DNA of 64,000 bases from Alitta virens (Eukaryota; Annelida; Polychaeta; Phyllodocida; Nereididae). Made by a program: the position numbers and the translations under genes. The stretch spans positions 8,740,370 to 8,804,369 of the forward strand of contig OW028579.1 of assembly GCA_932294295.1 (NCBI GenBank), read 5' to 3'. Within the stretch, counting starts at the first letter, position 1; each line of letters starts with the position of its first letter. Shown here piece after piece: positions 1 through 11,981 of the stretch. The notes under the pieces are model-generated. The model saw only the letters and a list, made by a program, of their open reading frames with translations, was not told where the DNA came from and ran no database searches.

Positions 1-1542
1 CAGCTTAATGTTGCCAGCTTAATGTTGACAGCTTAATGTTGATGGCTTAATGTTGACAGCTTAATGTTGACAGCTTAATGTTGACAGCTTAATGTTGACA
101 GCTTAATGTTGACAGCTTAATGTTGACAGCTTAATGTTGACGTTTTAATGTTGACGGCTCAATTTTGACAGCTGAATATTGTTGACAGCTTAATGTTGTT
201 GACAGCTTAATGTTGACAGCTTAATATTGTTGACAGCTTAATGTTGTTGACAGCTTAATGTTGTTGACAGCTTAATGTTGATAGCTTAATGTTGATAGCT
301 TAATGTTGACAGCTTAATGTTGACAGCTTAATGTTGACAGTTTAATGTTGACAGCTTAATGTTGACAGCTTAATGTCGGCAGCTTAATGTTGCCAGCTTT
401 ATGTTGACAGCTTAATGTTGATAGCTTAATGTTGACAGCTTAATGTTGACAGCCTAATGTTGACAGCTTAATGTGGACAGCTTAATGTTGATAGCTTAAT
501 GTTGTTGCCAGCTTAATGTTGACAGCTTAATGTTGACAGCTTAATGTTGACAGCTTAATGTTGTTGATAGCTTAATGTTGATAACTTAATGTTGTCAGCT
601 TAATGTTGACAGCTTAATGTTGACAGCTTAATGTTGACGATTTAATGTTGACGTCTCAATGTTGACATCTGAATATTGTTGACAATTTAATGTTGACCGC
701 TTAATGTTGACAGCTTAATGTTGTTGACAGCTTAATGTTGTTGACAGCTTTATGTTGACAGCTTAATGTTGACAGCTTAATGTTGACAGCTTAATGTTGA
801 CAGCTTAATGTTGACAGTTTAATGTTGACAGCTTAATGTTGACAGTTTAATGTTGACAGCTTAATGTTGACAGCTTAATGTCGCCAGCTTAATGTTGACA
901 GCTTAATGTTGATAGCTTAATGTTGACAGCTTAATGTTGACAGCCTAATGTTGACAGCTTAATGTTGACAGCTTAATGTTGACTGCCTAATGTTGTTGCC
1001 AGCTTAATGTTGACAGCTTAATGTTGACAGCTTAATGTTGACGATTTAATGTTGATGGCTCAATGTTGACAGCTTAATGTTGTTGACAGTTTAATGTTGT
1101 TGACAGCTTAATGTTGACAGCTTAATGTTGTTGACAGCTTAATGTTGATAGCTTAATGTTGACGGCTTAATGTTGACAGCTTAATGTTGTTGACAGCCTA
1201 ATGTTGTTGGCTTAATGTTGTTGGCTTAATGTTGACAGCTTAATGTTGACAGCTTAATGTTGACAGCTTAATGTTGACAGCTTAATGTTGACAGCTTAAT
1301 GTTGACAGCTTAATGTTATTGACAGCCTAATGTTGTTGACAGCTTAATGTTGTTGACAGCTTAATGTTGACAGCTTAATGTTGACAGCTTAATGTTGCCA
1401 GCTTAATGTTGACAGCTTAATGTTGACAGCTTAATGTTGACAGCTTAATGTCGACAGCTTAATGTTGACAGCTTAATGTTGTCGACAGCTTAATGTTGTC
1501 GACAGCTTAATGTTGTTGACAGCTTAATGTTGTTGACAGCTT
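1..1542 (+). repeat. Partial higher-order repeat at the left window edge
   Basis: This is the right-hand part of an HOR cut by the window start. In order it carries the CAATTTT/CTGAATATT doublet (about 155-180), a GTCGGC unit (near 375), a GTGGAC unit (near 473), the GACATCTGAATATT unit at 664 followed by a GACCGCTT unit, a GATGGCTC doublet (near 1050), two GTTGGC units (near 1207-1230), paired TTGTCGAC 17-mers (near 1490) and the AAAG landmark that ends it. A unit beginning GACGTTTT near 139 replaces the usual GACGATTT and is seen only here. Confidence 0.85.
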
Positions 1543-3566
1543 AAAGTTGACAGCTTAATGTTGACAGCTTAATGTTGACAGCTTAATGTTGACGATTTAA
1601 TGTTGACGGCTCAATGTTCATAGCTTAATGTTGTTGACAGCTTAATGTTGTTGACAGCTTAATGTTGACAGCTTAATGTTGACAGCTTAATGTTGATAGC
1701 TTAATGTTGATAGCTTAATGTTGACAGCTTAATGTTGACAACTTAATGTTGACAGTTTAATGTTGACAGCTTAATGTTGACAGCTTAATGTTGACGATTT
1801 AATGTTGACGGCTCAATGTTGACAGCTTAATGTTGTTGACAGTTTAATGTTGACAGCTTAATGTTGTTGACAGCTTAATGTTGATAGCTTAATGTCGACA
1901 GCTTAATGTTGACAGTTTAATGTTGACAGCTTAATGTTGACAGCTTAATGTTGACAGCTTAATGTTGACAGCTTGATGATGACAGCTTGATGTTGACAGC
2001 TTAATGTTGATAGCTTAATGTCGACAGCTTAATGTCGACAGCTTAATGTCGCCAGCTTAATGTTGCAAGCTTAATGTTGACAGCTTAATGTTGATGGCTT
2101 AATGTTGACAGCTTAATGTTGACAGCTTAATGTTGACAGCTTAATGTTGACAGCTTAATGTTGACAGCTTAATGTTGACGATTTAATGTTGACGGCTCAA
2201 TTTTGACAGCTGAATATATTTGACAGCTTAATGTTGTTGACAGCTTAATGTTGACAGCTTAATATTGTTGACAGCTTAATGTTGTTGGCAGCTTAATGTT
2301 GACGATTTAATGTTAATGGCTCAATGTTGACAGCTTAATGTTGTTGACAGTTTAATGTTGTTGACAGCTTAATGTTGACAGCTTAATGTTGACAGCTTAA
2401 TGTTGACGATTTAATGTTGACGGCTCAATGTTGATAGATTAATGTTGTTGACAGCTTAATGTTGTTGACAGCTTAATGTTGACAGCTTAATGTTGTTGAC
2501 AGCTTAATGTTGATAGCTTAATGTTGATAGCTTAATGTTGACAGCTTAATGTTGACAACTTAATGTTGACAGTTTAATGTTGACAGCTTAATGTTGACAG
2601 CTTAATGTTGACGATTTAATGTTGACGGCTCAATGTTGACAGCTTAATGTTGTTGACAGCTTAATGTTGACAGCTTAATGTTGTTGACAGCTTAATGTTG
2701 ATAGCTAAATGTCGACAGCTTAATGTTGACAGTTTAATGTTGACAGTTTAATGTTGACAGCTTAATGTTGACTGCTTAATGTTGACAGCTTGATGATGAC
2801 AGCTTGATGTTGACAGCTTAATGTTGATAGCTTAATGTCGACAGTTTAATGTTGACAGTTTAATGTTGACAGCTTAATGTTGACAGCTTAATGTTGACAG
2901 CTTAATGTTGATAGCTTAATGTTGACAGCTTAATGTTGACAGCCTAATGTTGACAGCTTAATGTTGACAGCTTAATGTTGACTACTTAATGTTGTTGCCA
3001 GCTTAATGTTGACAGCTTAATGTTGACAGCTTAATGTTGACAGCTTAATGTTGATGATTTAATGTTGATGGCTCAATGTTGACAGCTTAATGTTGTTGAC
3101 AGTTTAATGTTGTTGACAGCTTAATGTTGACAGCTTAATGTTGTTGACAGCTTAATGTTGATAGCTTAATGTTGACGGCTTAATGTTGACAGCTTAATGT
3201 TGACAGCTTAATGTTGACGATTTAATGTTGACGGCTTAATGTTGACAGCTTAATGTTGTTGACAGCTTAATGTTGTTGACAGCTTAATGTTGTTGGCTTA
3301 ATGTTGTTGGCTTAATGTTGACAGCTTAATGTTGACAGCTTAATGTTGACAGCTTAATGTTGACAGCTTAATGTTGACAGCTTAATGTTGACAGCTTAAT
3401 GTTGACAGCTTAATGTTGTTGACAGCTTAATGTTGTTGACAGCTTAATGTTGACAGCTTAATGTTGACAGCTTAATGTTGCCAGCTTAATGTTGACAGCT
3501 TAATGTTGACAGCTTAATGTTGTCGACAGCCTAATGTTGTTGACAGCTTAATGTTGTTGACAGCTT
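1543..3566 (+). repeat. HOR copy 1, 2024 bp, contains the first B block
   Basis: This period runs from one AAAG landmark to the next. By count it holds 26 units of 17 bp; with 113 units of 14 bp this gives exactly 2024 bp, so about 139 monomers. Its second part (2433-3566) is a B block, marked by GATAGATT at 2433, a CTAAATG unit at 2705 and a GACTACTT unit at 2980. Variants seen only here include a CTGAATATATTT change near 2212 and a unit starting AATGGCTC near 2315. Its first part carries the TTGATGATGAC and GTCGCC/GCAAGC landmarks shared with later A-type HORs. Confidence 0.88.
2433..3566 (+). repeat. B block copy 1, 1134 bp
   Basis: This is the leftmost of eight copies of a block that starts at GATAGATT and ends at the AAAG landmark. 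It is 31 bp shorter than the commonest length of 1165 bp, which equals one 14-mer plus one 17-mer. It has a GATGATTT unit at 3053 where other copies have GACGATTT, a CpG to TpG change. It is isolated from the other seven copies by about 18 kb, so the B block is older than the duplications at 19-56 kb. Confidence 0.85.
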
Positions 3567-5591
3567 AAAGTTGACAGCTTAATGTTGACAGCTTAATGTT
3601 GACAGCTTAATGTTGACAATTTAATGTTGACGGCTCAATGTTGATAGCTTAATGTTGTTGACAGCTTAATGTTGTTGACAGCTTAATGTTGACAGCTTAA
3701 TGTTGTTGACAGCTTAATGTTGATAGCTTAATGTTGATAGCTTAATGTTGACAGCTTAATGTTGACAACTTAATGTTGACAGTTTAATGTTGACAGCTTA
3801 ATGTTGACAGCTTAATGTTGACGATTTAATGTTGACAGCTTAATGTTGTTGACAGCTTAATGTTGACAGCTTAATGTTGTTGACAGCTTAATGTTGATAG
3901 CTTAATGTCGACAGCTTAATGTTGACAGTTTAATGTTGACAGTTTAATGTTGACAGCTTAATGTTGACAGCTTAATGTTGACAGCTTGATGTTGACAGTT
4001 TGATGTTGACAGCTTAATGTTGATAGCTTAATGTCGACAGCTTAATGTCGACAGCTTAATGTCGCCAGCTTAATGTTGCCAGCTTAATGTTGACAGCTTA
4101 ATGTTGATGGCTTAATGTTGACAGCTTAATGTTGACAGCTTAATGTTGACAGCTTAATGTTGACAGCTTAATGTTGACAGCTTAATGTTGACAGCTTAAT
4201 GTTGACGATTTAATGTTGACGGCTCAATTTTGACAGCTGAATGTTCTTGACAGCTTAATGTTGTTGACAGCTTAATGTTGACAGCTTAATATTGTTGACA
4301 GCTTAATGTTGTTGACAGCTTAATGTTGTTGACAGCTTAATGTTGACAGCTTAATGTTGACAGCTTGATGTTGACGGCTTAATGTTGACGGCTTAATGTT
4401 GACGGCTTAATGTTGACGGCTTAATGTTGACGGCTTAATGTTGACAGCTTAATGTTGTTGACAGCTTAATGTTGTTGACAGCTTAATGTTGACAGCTTAA
4501 TGTTGTTGACAGCTTAATGTTGATAGCTTAATGTTGATAGCTTAATGTTGACAGCTTAATGTTGACAGCTTAATGTTGACAGTTTAATGTTGACAGCTTA
4601 ATGTTGACAGCTTAATGTCGGCAGCTTAATGTTGCCAGCTTAATGTTGACAGCTTAATGTTGATAGCTTAATGTTGACAGCTTAATGTTGACAGCCTAAT
4701 GTTGACAGCTTAATGTTGATAGCTTAATGTTGTTAGCTTAATGTTGTTGCCAGCTTAATGTTGACAGCTTAATGTTGACAGCTTAATGTTGACAGCTTAA
4801 TGTTGTTGATAGCTTAATGTTGATAACTTAATGTTGTCAGCTTAATGTTGACAGCTTAATGTTGACAGCTTAATGTTGACATCTGAATATTGTTGACAAT
4901 TTAATGTTGACCGCATAATGTTGACAGCTTAATGTTGTTGACAGCTTAATGTTGTTGACAGCTTTATGTTGACAGCTTAATGTTGACAGCTTAATGTTGA
5001 CAGCTTAATGTTGACAGCTTAATGTTGACAGCTTAATGTTGACAGCTTAATGTTGACAGCTTAATGTTGACTGCCTAATGTTGTTGCCAGCTTAATGTTG
5101 ACAGCTTAATGTTGACAGCTTAATGTTGACAGCTTAATGTTGACGATTTAATGTTGATGGCTCAATGTTGACAGCTTAATGTTGTTGACAGTTTAATGTT
5201 GTTGACAGCTTAATGTTGACAGCTTAATGTTGTTGACAGCTTAATGTTGATAGCTTAATGTTGACGGCTTAATGTTGACAGCTTAATGTTGTTGACAGCT
5301 TAATGTTGTTGACAGCCTAATGTTGTTGGCTTAATGTTGTTGGCTTAATGTTGACAGCTTAATGTTGACAGCTTAATGTTGACAGCTTAATGTTGACAGC
5401 TTAATGTTGACAGCTTAATGTTATTGACAGCTTAATGTTGTTGACAGCTTAATGTTGTTGACAGCTTAATGTTGACAGCTTAATGTTGACAGCTTAATGT
5501 TGACAGCTTAATGTTGTCGACAGCTTAATGTTGACAGCTTAATGTTGTCGACAGCTTAATGTTGTTGACAGCTTAATGTTGTTGACAGCTT
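3567..5591 (+). repeat. HOR copy 2, 2025 bp
   Basis: This copy has A-type content. It carries a run of five GACGGC units at 4373-4442, a GTCGGC unit near 4619, the GACATCTGAATATT unit at 4878 followed by GACCGCATAATG (other copies read GACCGCTTAATG), and paired TTGTCGAC 17-mers near 5516 and 5547. A unit reading CTGAATGTTCTTGAC near 4238 replaces the usual CTGAATATTGTTGAC and is not seen elsewhere. Its length matches the previous period to within 1 bp although the module order differs in places, so the period length seems better conserved than the content. Confidence 0.86.
4373..4442 (+). repeat. Run of five GACGGC monomers
   Basis: Five consecutive 14-mers read GACGGCTTAATGTT instead of GACAGCTTAATGTT, each with a CpG. 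They follow a unit ending CTTGATGTT. Elsewhere GACGGCTT units are usually single, so this is a local amplification of one variant monomer. Confidence 0.92.
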
Positions 5592-7624
5592 AAAGTTGAC
5601 AGCTTAATGTTGACAGCTTAATGTTGACAGCTTAATGTTGACGATTTAATGTTGACGGCTCAATGTTGATAGCTTAATGTTGTTGACAGCTTAATGTTGT
5701 TGACAGCTTAATGTTGACAGCTTAATGTTGTTGACAGCTTAATGTTGATAGCTTAATGTTGATAGCTTAATGTTGACAGCTTAATGTTGACAACTTAATG
5801 TTGACAGTTTAATGTTGACAGCTTAATGTTGACAGCTTAATGTTGACGATTTAATGTTGACGGCTCAATGTTGACAGCTTAATGTTGTTGACAGCTTAAT
5901 GTTGACAGCTTAATGTTGTTGACAGCTTAATGTTGATAGCTTAATGTCGACAGCTTAATGTTGACAGTTTAATGTTGACAGTTTAATGTTGACAGCTTAA
6001 TGTTGACAGCTTAATGTTGACAGCTTAATGTTGACAGCTTGATGATGACAGCTTGATGTTGACAGCTTAATGTTGATAGCTTAATGTCGACAGCTTAATG
6101 TCGACAGCTTAATGTCGCCAGCTTAATGTTGCAAGCTTAATGTTGACAGCTTAATGTTGATGGCTTAATGTTGACAGCTTAATGTTGACAGCTTAATGTT
6201 GACAGCTTAATGTTGACAGCTTAATGTTGACAGCTTAATGTTGACAGCTTAATGTTGACGATTTAATGTTGACGGCTCAATTTTGACAGCTGAATATTGT
6301 TGACAGCTTAATGTTGTTGACAGCTTAATGTTGACAGCTTAATATTGTTGACAGCTTAATGTTGTTGACAGCTTAATGTTGTTGACAGCTTAATGTTGAC
6401 AGCTTAATGTTGACAGCTTAATGTTGACAGCTTAATGTTGACAGCTTAATGTTGACAGCTTAATGTTGACAGCTTAATGTTGTTGACAGCTTAATGTTGA
6501 TAGCTTAATGTTGATAGCTTAATGTTGACAGCTTAATGTTGACAGCTTAATGTCGCCAGCTTAATGTTGCCAGCTTAATGTTGACAGCTTAATGTTGATA
6601 GCTTAATGTTGACAGCTTAATGTTGACAGCCTAATGTTGACAGCCTAATGTTGACAGCTTAATGTGGACAGCTTAATGTTGATAGCTTAATGTTGTTGCC
6701 AGCTTAATGTTGACAGCTTAATGTTGACAGCTTAATGTTGACAGCTTAATGTTGTTGATAGCTTAATGTTGATAACTTAATGTTGTCAGCTTAATGTTGA
6801 CAGCTTAATGTTGACAGCTTAATGTTGACGATTTAATGTTGACGGCTCAATGTTGACATCTGAATATTGTTGACAATTTAATGTTGACCGCTTAATGTTG
6901 ACAGCTTAATGTTGTTGACAGCTTAATGTTGTTGACAGCTTTATGTTGACAGCTTAATGTTGACAGCTTAATGTTGACAGCTTAATGTTGACAGCTTAAT
7001 GTTGACAGCTTAATGTTGACAGCTTAATGTTGACAGCTTAATGTTGACAGCTTAATGTTGACTGCCTAATGTTGTTGCCAGCTTAATGTTGACAGCTTAA
7101 TGTTGACAGCTTAATGTTGACAGCTTAATGTTGACGATTTAATGTTGATGGCTCAATGTTGACAGCTTAATGTTGTTGACAGTTTAATGTTGTTGACAGC
7201 TTAATGTTGACAGCTTAATGTTGTTGACAGCTTAATGTTGATAGCTTAATGTTGACGGCTTAATGTTGACAGCTTAATGTTGTTGACAGCTTAATGTTGT
7301 TGACAGCCTAATGTTGTTGGCTTAATGTTGTTGGCTTAATGTTGACAGCTTAATGTTGACAGCTTAATGTTGACAGCTTAATGTTGACAGCTTAATGTTG
7401 ACAGCTTAATGTTGACAGCTTAATGTTGACAGCTTAATGTTGACAGCTTAATGTTATTGACAGCTTAATGTTGTTGACAGCTTAATGTTGTTGACAGCTT
7501 AATGTTGACAGCTTAATGTTGACAGCTTAATGTTGACAGCTTAATGTTGTCGACAGCTTAATGTTGACAGCTTAATGTTGTCAACAGCTTAATGTTGTTG
7601 ACAGCTTAATGTTGTTGACAGCTT
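5592..7624 (+). repeat. HOR copy 3, 2033 bp, reference module map
   Basis: This is a clear example of the full HOR. The sub-block anchor GACGATTT followed by GACGGCTC or GATGGCTC occurs at 5640, 5845, 6257, 6827 and 7133, then at 7673 in the next copy; the spacings are 205, 412, 570, 306 and 540 bp. Between anchors come, in order: GACAACTT and GACAGTTT units; GATAGC, GTCGAC and two GACAGTTT units; TTGATGATGAC; a GTCGCC and GCAAGC pair; a GATGGCTT unit; the CAATTTT and CTGAATATT pair; GTCGCC, GTTGCC and GTGGAC; GATAACTT and TTGTCAGC; GACATCTGAATATT and GACCGCTT; a run of eight plain units; GACTGCC; two GTTGGC units; and TTATTGAC. A TTGTCAAC 17-mer at 7578 stands where neighbouring copies read TTGTCGAC. 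Confidence 0.88.
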
Positions 7625-9244
7625 AAAGTTGACAGCTTAATGTTGACAGCTTAATGTTGACAGCTTAATGTTGACGATTTAATGTTGACGGCTCAATGTT
7701 GATAGCTTAATGTTGTTGACAGCTTAATGTTGTTGACAGCTTAATGTTGACAGCTTAATGTTGTTGACAGCTTAATGTTGATAGCTTAATGTTGATAGCT
7801 TAATGTTGACAGCTTAATGTTGACAACTTAATGTTGACAGTTTAATGTTGACAGCTTAATGTTGACAGCTTAATGTTGACGATTTAATGTTGACGGCTCA
7901 ATGTTGACAGCTTAATGTTGTTGACAGCTTAATGTTGACAGCTTAATGTTGTTGACAGCTTAATGTTGATAGCTTAATGTCGACAGCTTAATGTTGACAG
8001 TTTAATGTTGACAGTTTAATGTTGACAGCTTAATGTTGACAGCTTAATGTTGACAGCTTAATGTTGACAGCTTGATGATGACAGCTTGATGTTGACAGCT
8101 TAATGTTGATAGCTTAATGTCGACAGCTTAATGTCGACAGCTTAATGTCGCCAGCTTAATGTTGCAAGCTTAATGTTGACAGCTTAATGTTGATGGCTTA
8201 ATGTTGACAGCTTAATGTTGACAGCTTAATGTTGACAGCTTAATGTTGACAGCTTAATGTTGACAGCTTAATGTTGACAGCTTAATGTTGACGATTTAAT
8301 GTTGACGGCTCAATTTTGACAGCTGAATATTGTTGACAGCTTAATGTTGTTGACAGCTTAATGTTGACAGCTTAATATTGTTGACAGCTTAATGTTGTTG
8401 ACAGCTTAATGTTGTTGACAGCTTAATGTTGACAGCTTAATGTTGACAGCTTAATGTTGACAGCTTAATGTTGACAGCTTAATGTTGACAGCTTAATGTT
8501 GTTGACAGCTTAATGTTGATAGCTTAATGTTGATAGCTTAATGTTGACAGCTTAATGTTGACAGCTTAATGTCGCCAGCTTAATGTTGCCAGCTTAATGT
8601 TGACAGCTTAATGTTGATAGCTTAATGTTGACAGCTTAATGTTGACAGCCTAATGTTGACAGCTTAATGTTGACAGCTTAATGTTGACTGCTTAATGTTG
8701 TTGCCAGCTTAATGTTGACAGCTTAATGTTGACAGCTTAATGTTGACGATTTAATGTTGATGGCTCAATGTTGACAGCTTAATGTTGTTGACAGTTTAAT
8801 GTTGTTGACAGCTTAATGTTGACAGCTTAATGTTGTTGACAGCTTAATGTTGATAGCTTAATGTTGATGGCTTAATGTTGACAGCTTAATGTTGACAGCT
8901 TAATGTTGACGATTTAATGTTGACGGCTTAATGTTGACAGCTTAATGTTGTTGACAGCTTAATGTTGTTGACAGCTTAATGTTGTTGGCTTAATGTTGTT
9001 GGCTTAATGTTGACAGCTTAATGTTGACAGCTTAATGTTGACAGCTTAATGTTGACAGCTTAATGTTGACAGCTTAATGTTGACAGCTTAATGTTATTGA
9101 CAGCTTAATGTTGTTGACAGCTTAATGTTGACAGCTTAATGTTGACAGCTTAATGTTGCCAGCTTAATGTTGACAGCTTAATGTTGACAGCTTAATGTTG
9201 TCGACAGCTTAATGTTGTTGACAGCTTAATGTTGTTGACAGCTT
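7625..9244 (+). repeat. HOR copy 4, shortened to 1620 bp
   Basis: This copy begins like copy 3 but lacks the segment carrying GTGGAC, GATAACTT, GACATCTGAATATT and GACCGCTT. Its GTCGCC/GTTGCC pair near 8574 leads directly through GACAGCC to GACTGC and the GATGGCTC anchor near 8760. The loss of about 400 bp accounts for the shorter period. It ends with GTTGGC units near 8985-9005, a TTATTGAC unit near 9095 and the AAAG landmark. Confidence 0.84.
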
Positions 9245-9867
9245 AAAGTTGACAGCTTAATGTTGACAGCTTAATGTTGACAATTTAATGTTGACGGCTC
9301 AATGTTGATAGCTTAATGTTGTTGACAGCTTAATGTTGTTGACAGCTTAATGTTGACAGCTTAATGTTGTTGACAGCTTAATGTTGATAGCTTAATGTTG
9401 ATAGCCTAATGTTGACAGCTTAATGTTGACAACTTAATGTTGACAGTTTAATGTTGACAGCTTAATGTTGACAGCTTAATGTTGACGATTTAATGTTGAC
9501 GGCTCAATGTTGACAGCTTAATGTTGTTGACAGCTTAATGTTGATAGCTTAATGTCGACAGCTTAATGTTGACAGTTTAATGTTGACAGTTTAATGTTGA
9601 CAGCTTAATGTTGACAGCTTAATGTTGACAGCTTAATGTTGACAGCTTAATGTTGACAGCTTAATGTTGACAGCTTAATGTTGACAGCTTAATGTTAACA
9701 GTTTAATGTTGACAGCTTAATGTTGACAGCTTAATGTCGCCAGCTTAATGTTGCCAGCTTAATGTTGACAGCTTAATGTTGATAGCTTAATGTTGACAGC
9801 TTAATGTTGACAGCTTAATGTTGTCGACAGCTTAATGTTGTTGACAGCTTAATGTTGTTGACAGCTT
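9245..9867 (+). repeat. Truncated HOR, 623 bp
   Basis: Two AAAG landmarks lie only 623 bp apart. The left half is the normal start of an HOR (GACAATTT at 9279, GACAACTT, GACAGTTT, GTCGAC), then a run of plain units leads to a unit GTTAACAGTTT near 9695, seen only here, and the sequence jumps to the GTCGCC/GTTGCC part and a TTGTCGAC unit before the next AAAG. This fits an internal deletion of about 1.4 kb by exchange between sub-blocks. Confidence 0.82.
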
Positions 9868-10715
9868 AAAGTTGACAGCTTAATGTTGACAGCTTAATGT
9901 TGACAGCTTAATGTTGACGATTTAATGTTGACGGCTCAATGTTGATAGCTTAATGTTGTTGACAGCTTAATGTTGTTGACAGCTTAATGTTGACAGCTTA
10001 ATGTTGTTGACAGCTTAATGTTGATAGCTTAATGTTGATAGCTTAATGTTGACAGCTTAATGTTGACAACTTAATGTTGACAGTTTAATGTTGACAGCTT
10101 AATGTTGACAGCTTAATGTTGACGATTTAATGTTGACGGCTCAATGTTGACAGCTTAATGTTGTTGACAGCTTAATGTTGACAGCTTAATGTTGTTGACA
10201 GCTTAATGTTGATAGCTTAATGTCGACAGCTTAATGTTGACAGTTTAATGTTGACAGTTTAATGTTGACAGCTTAATGTTGACAGCTTAATGTTGACAGC
10301 TTGATGTTGACAGCTTGATGTTGACAGCTTAATGTTGATAGCTTAATGTCGACAGCTTAATGTCGACAGCTTAATGTCGCCAGCTTAATGTTGCCAGCTT
10401 AATGTTGACAGCTTAGTGTTGATGGCTTAATGTTGACAGCTTAATGTTGACAGCTTAATGTTGACAGCTTAATGTTGACAGCTTAATGTTGACAGCTTAA
10501 TGTTGACAGCTTAATGTTGACAGCTTAATGTTGACGATTTAATGTTGACGGCTGAATTTTGACAGCTGAATATTGTTGACAGCTTAATGTTGTTGACAGC
10601 TTAATGTTGACAGCTTAATATTGTTGACAGCTTAATGTTGTTGACAGCTTAATGTTGTTGACAGCTTAATGTTGACAGCTTAATGTTGACAGCCTAATGT
10701 TGACAGCTTAATGTT

Positions 10716-10799
10716 GACGGCTTAATGTTGACGGCTTAATGTTGACGGCTTAATGTTGACGGCTTAATGTTGACGGCTTAATGTTGACGGCTTAATGTT
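10716..10799 (+). repeat. Run of six GACGGC monomers
   Basis: Six consecutive GACGGCTTAATGTT monomers lie in copy 1 of the 1.98 kb repeat. The equivalent run in copy 2 (12692-12789) has seven, so the two copies differ by one unit in this run. Confidence 0.92.
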
Positions 10800-11333
10800 G
10801 ACAGCTTAATGTTGACTGGTTAATGTTGTTGCCAGCTTAATGTTGACAGCTTAATGTTGACAGCTTAATGTTGACAGCTTAATGTTGACGATTTAATGTT
10901 GATGGCTCAATGTTGACAGCTTAATGTTGTTGACAGTTTAATGTTGTTGACAGCTTAATGTTGACAGCTTAATGTTGTTGACAGCTTAATGTTGATAGCT
11001 TAATGTTGACGGCTTAATGATGACAGCTTAATGTTGTTGACAGCTTAATGTTGTTGACAGCTTAATGTTGTTGGCTTAATGTTGTTGGCTTAATGTTGAC
11101 AGCTTAATGTTGACAGCTTAATGTTGACAGCTTAATGTTGACAGCTTAATGTTGACAGCTTAATGTTGACAGCTTAATGTTATTGACAGCTTAATGTTGT
11201 TGACAGCTTAATGTTGTTGACAGCTTAATGTTGACAGCTTAATGTTGCCAGCTTAATGTTGACAGCTTAATGTTGACAGCTTAATGTTGTCGACAGCTTA
11301 ATGTTGTCGACAGCTTAATGTTGTTGACAGCTT

Positions 11334-11858
11334 AAAGTTGACAGCTTAATGTTGACAGCTTAATGTTGACAGCTTAATGTTGACGATTTAATGTTGACGG
11401 CTCAATGTTGATAGCTTAATGTTGTTGACAGCTTAATGTTGTTGACAGCTTAATGTTGACAGCTTAATGTTGTTGACAGCTTAATGTTGATAGCTTAATG
11501 TTGACAGCTTAATGTTGACAACTTAATGTTGACAGTTTAATGTTGACAGCTTAATGTTGACAGCTTAATGTTGACGATTTAATGTTGACGGCTCAATGTT
11601 GACAGCTTAATGTTGTTGACAGCTTAATGTTGACAGCTTAATGTTGTTGACAGCTTAATGTTGATAGCTTAATGTCGACAGCTTAATGTTGACAGTTTAA
11701 TGTTGACAGTTTAATGTTGACAGCTTAATGTTGACAGCTTAATGTTGACGGCTTAATGTTGACGGCTTAATGTTGACGGCTTAATGTTGACGGCTTAATG
11801 TTGACGGCTTAATGTCGACAGCTTAATGTTGTTGACAGCTTAATGTTGTTGACAGCTT
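11334..11858 (+). repeat. Truncated HOR, 525 bp
   Basis: This is the shortest AAAG-to-AAAG interval. It starts like a normal HOR (GACGATTT/GACGGCTC, GATAGC, GACAACTT, GACAGTTT, GTCGAC) and then passes through five GACGGC units straight into the GTCGAC and TTGTTGAC units that precede AAAG. About 1.5 kb of the standard HOR is missing. Confidence 0.83.
11747..11816 (+). repeat. Run of five GACGGC monomers at a deletion junction
   Basis: Five consecutive GACGGCTTAATGTT monomers end directly at a GTCGAC unit. The run sits exactly where the HOR has lost most of its middle, so homogeneous runs may have served as exchange points. That last step is inference. Confidence 0.9.
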
Positions 11859-11968
11859 AAAGTTGACAGCTTAATGTTGACAGCTTAATGTTGACAGCTT
11901 AATGTTGACGATTTAATGTTGACGGCTCAATGTTGATAGCTTAATGTTGTTGACAGCTTAATGTTGTT

Positions 11969-11981
11969 GACACTTAATGTT
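11969..11981 (+). repeat. 13 bp monomer (1 bp deletion)
   Basis: The unit reads GACACTTAATGTT, one base short of the canonical 14-mer. Almost all other length change in the array is by whole monomers or by a 3 bp TTG step, so a single-base deletion is rare here. Confidence 0.9.

Larger units (their letters stand above)
9868..11858 (+). repeat. Copy 1 of a tandem repeat of about 1.98 kb
   Basis: This segment matches the sequence starting at 11859 with an offset of 1991 bp at its start and 1976 bp from about 10.56 kb on, so about one monomer has been gained or lost. Shared marks are two CTTGATGTTGAC units near 10300 (A-type copies usually have TTGATGATGAC first), a GACAGCC unit, and a GACGGC run at 10716. 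It ends with a truncated HOR of 525 bp (AAAG at 11334 to AAAG at 11859) that holds a second GACGGC run. Private variants include CTTAGTGTTGATGG near 10410 and GGTTAATG near 10817. Confidence 0.82.

Noticed and set aside
1485..1510. GTCGAC units as functional palindromic protein sites
   Set aside because: They are single-base variants of GTTGAC units, scattered through the HOR, with no flanking symmetry.
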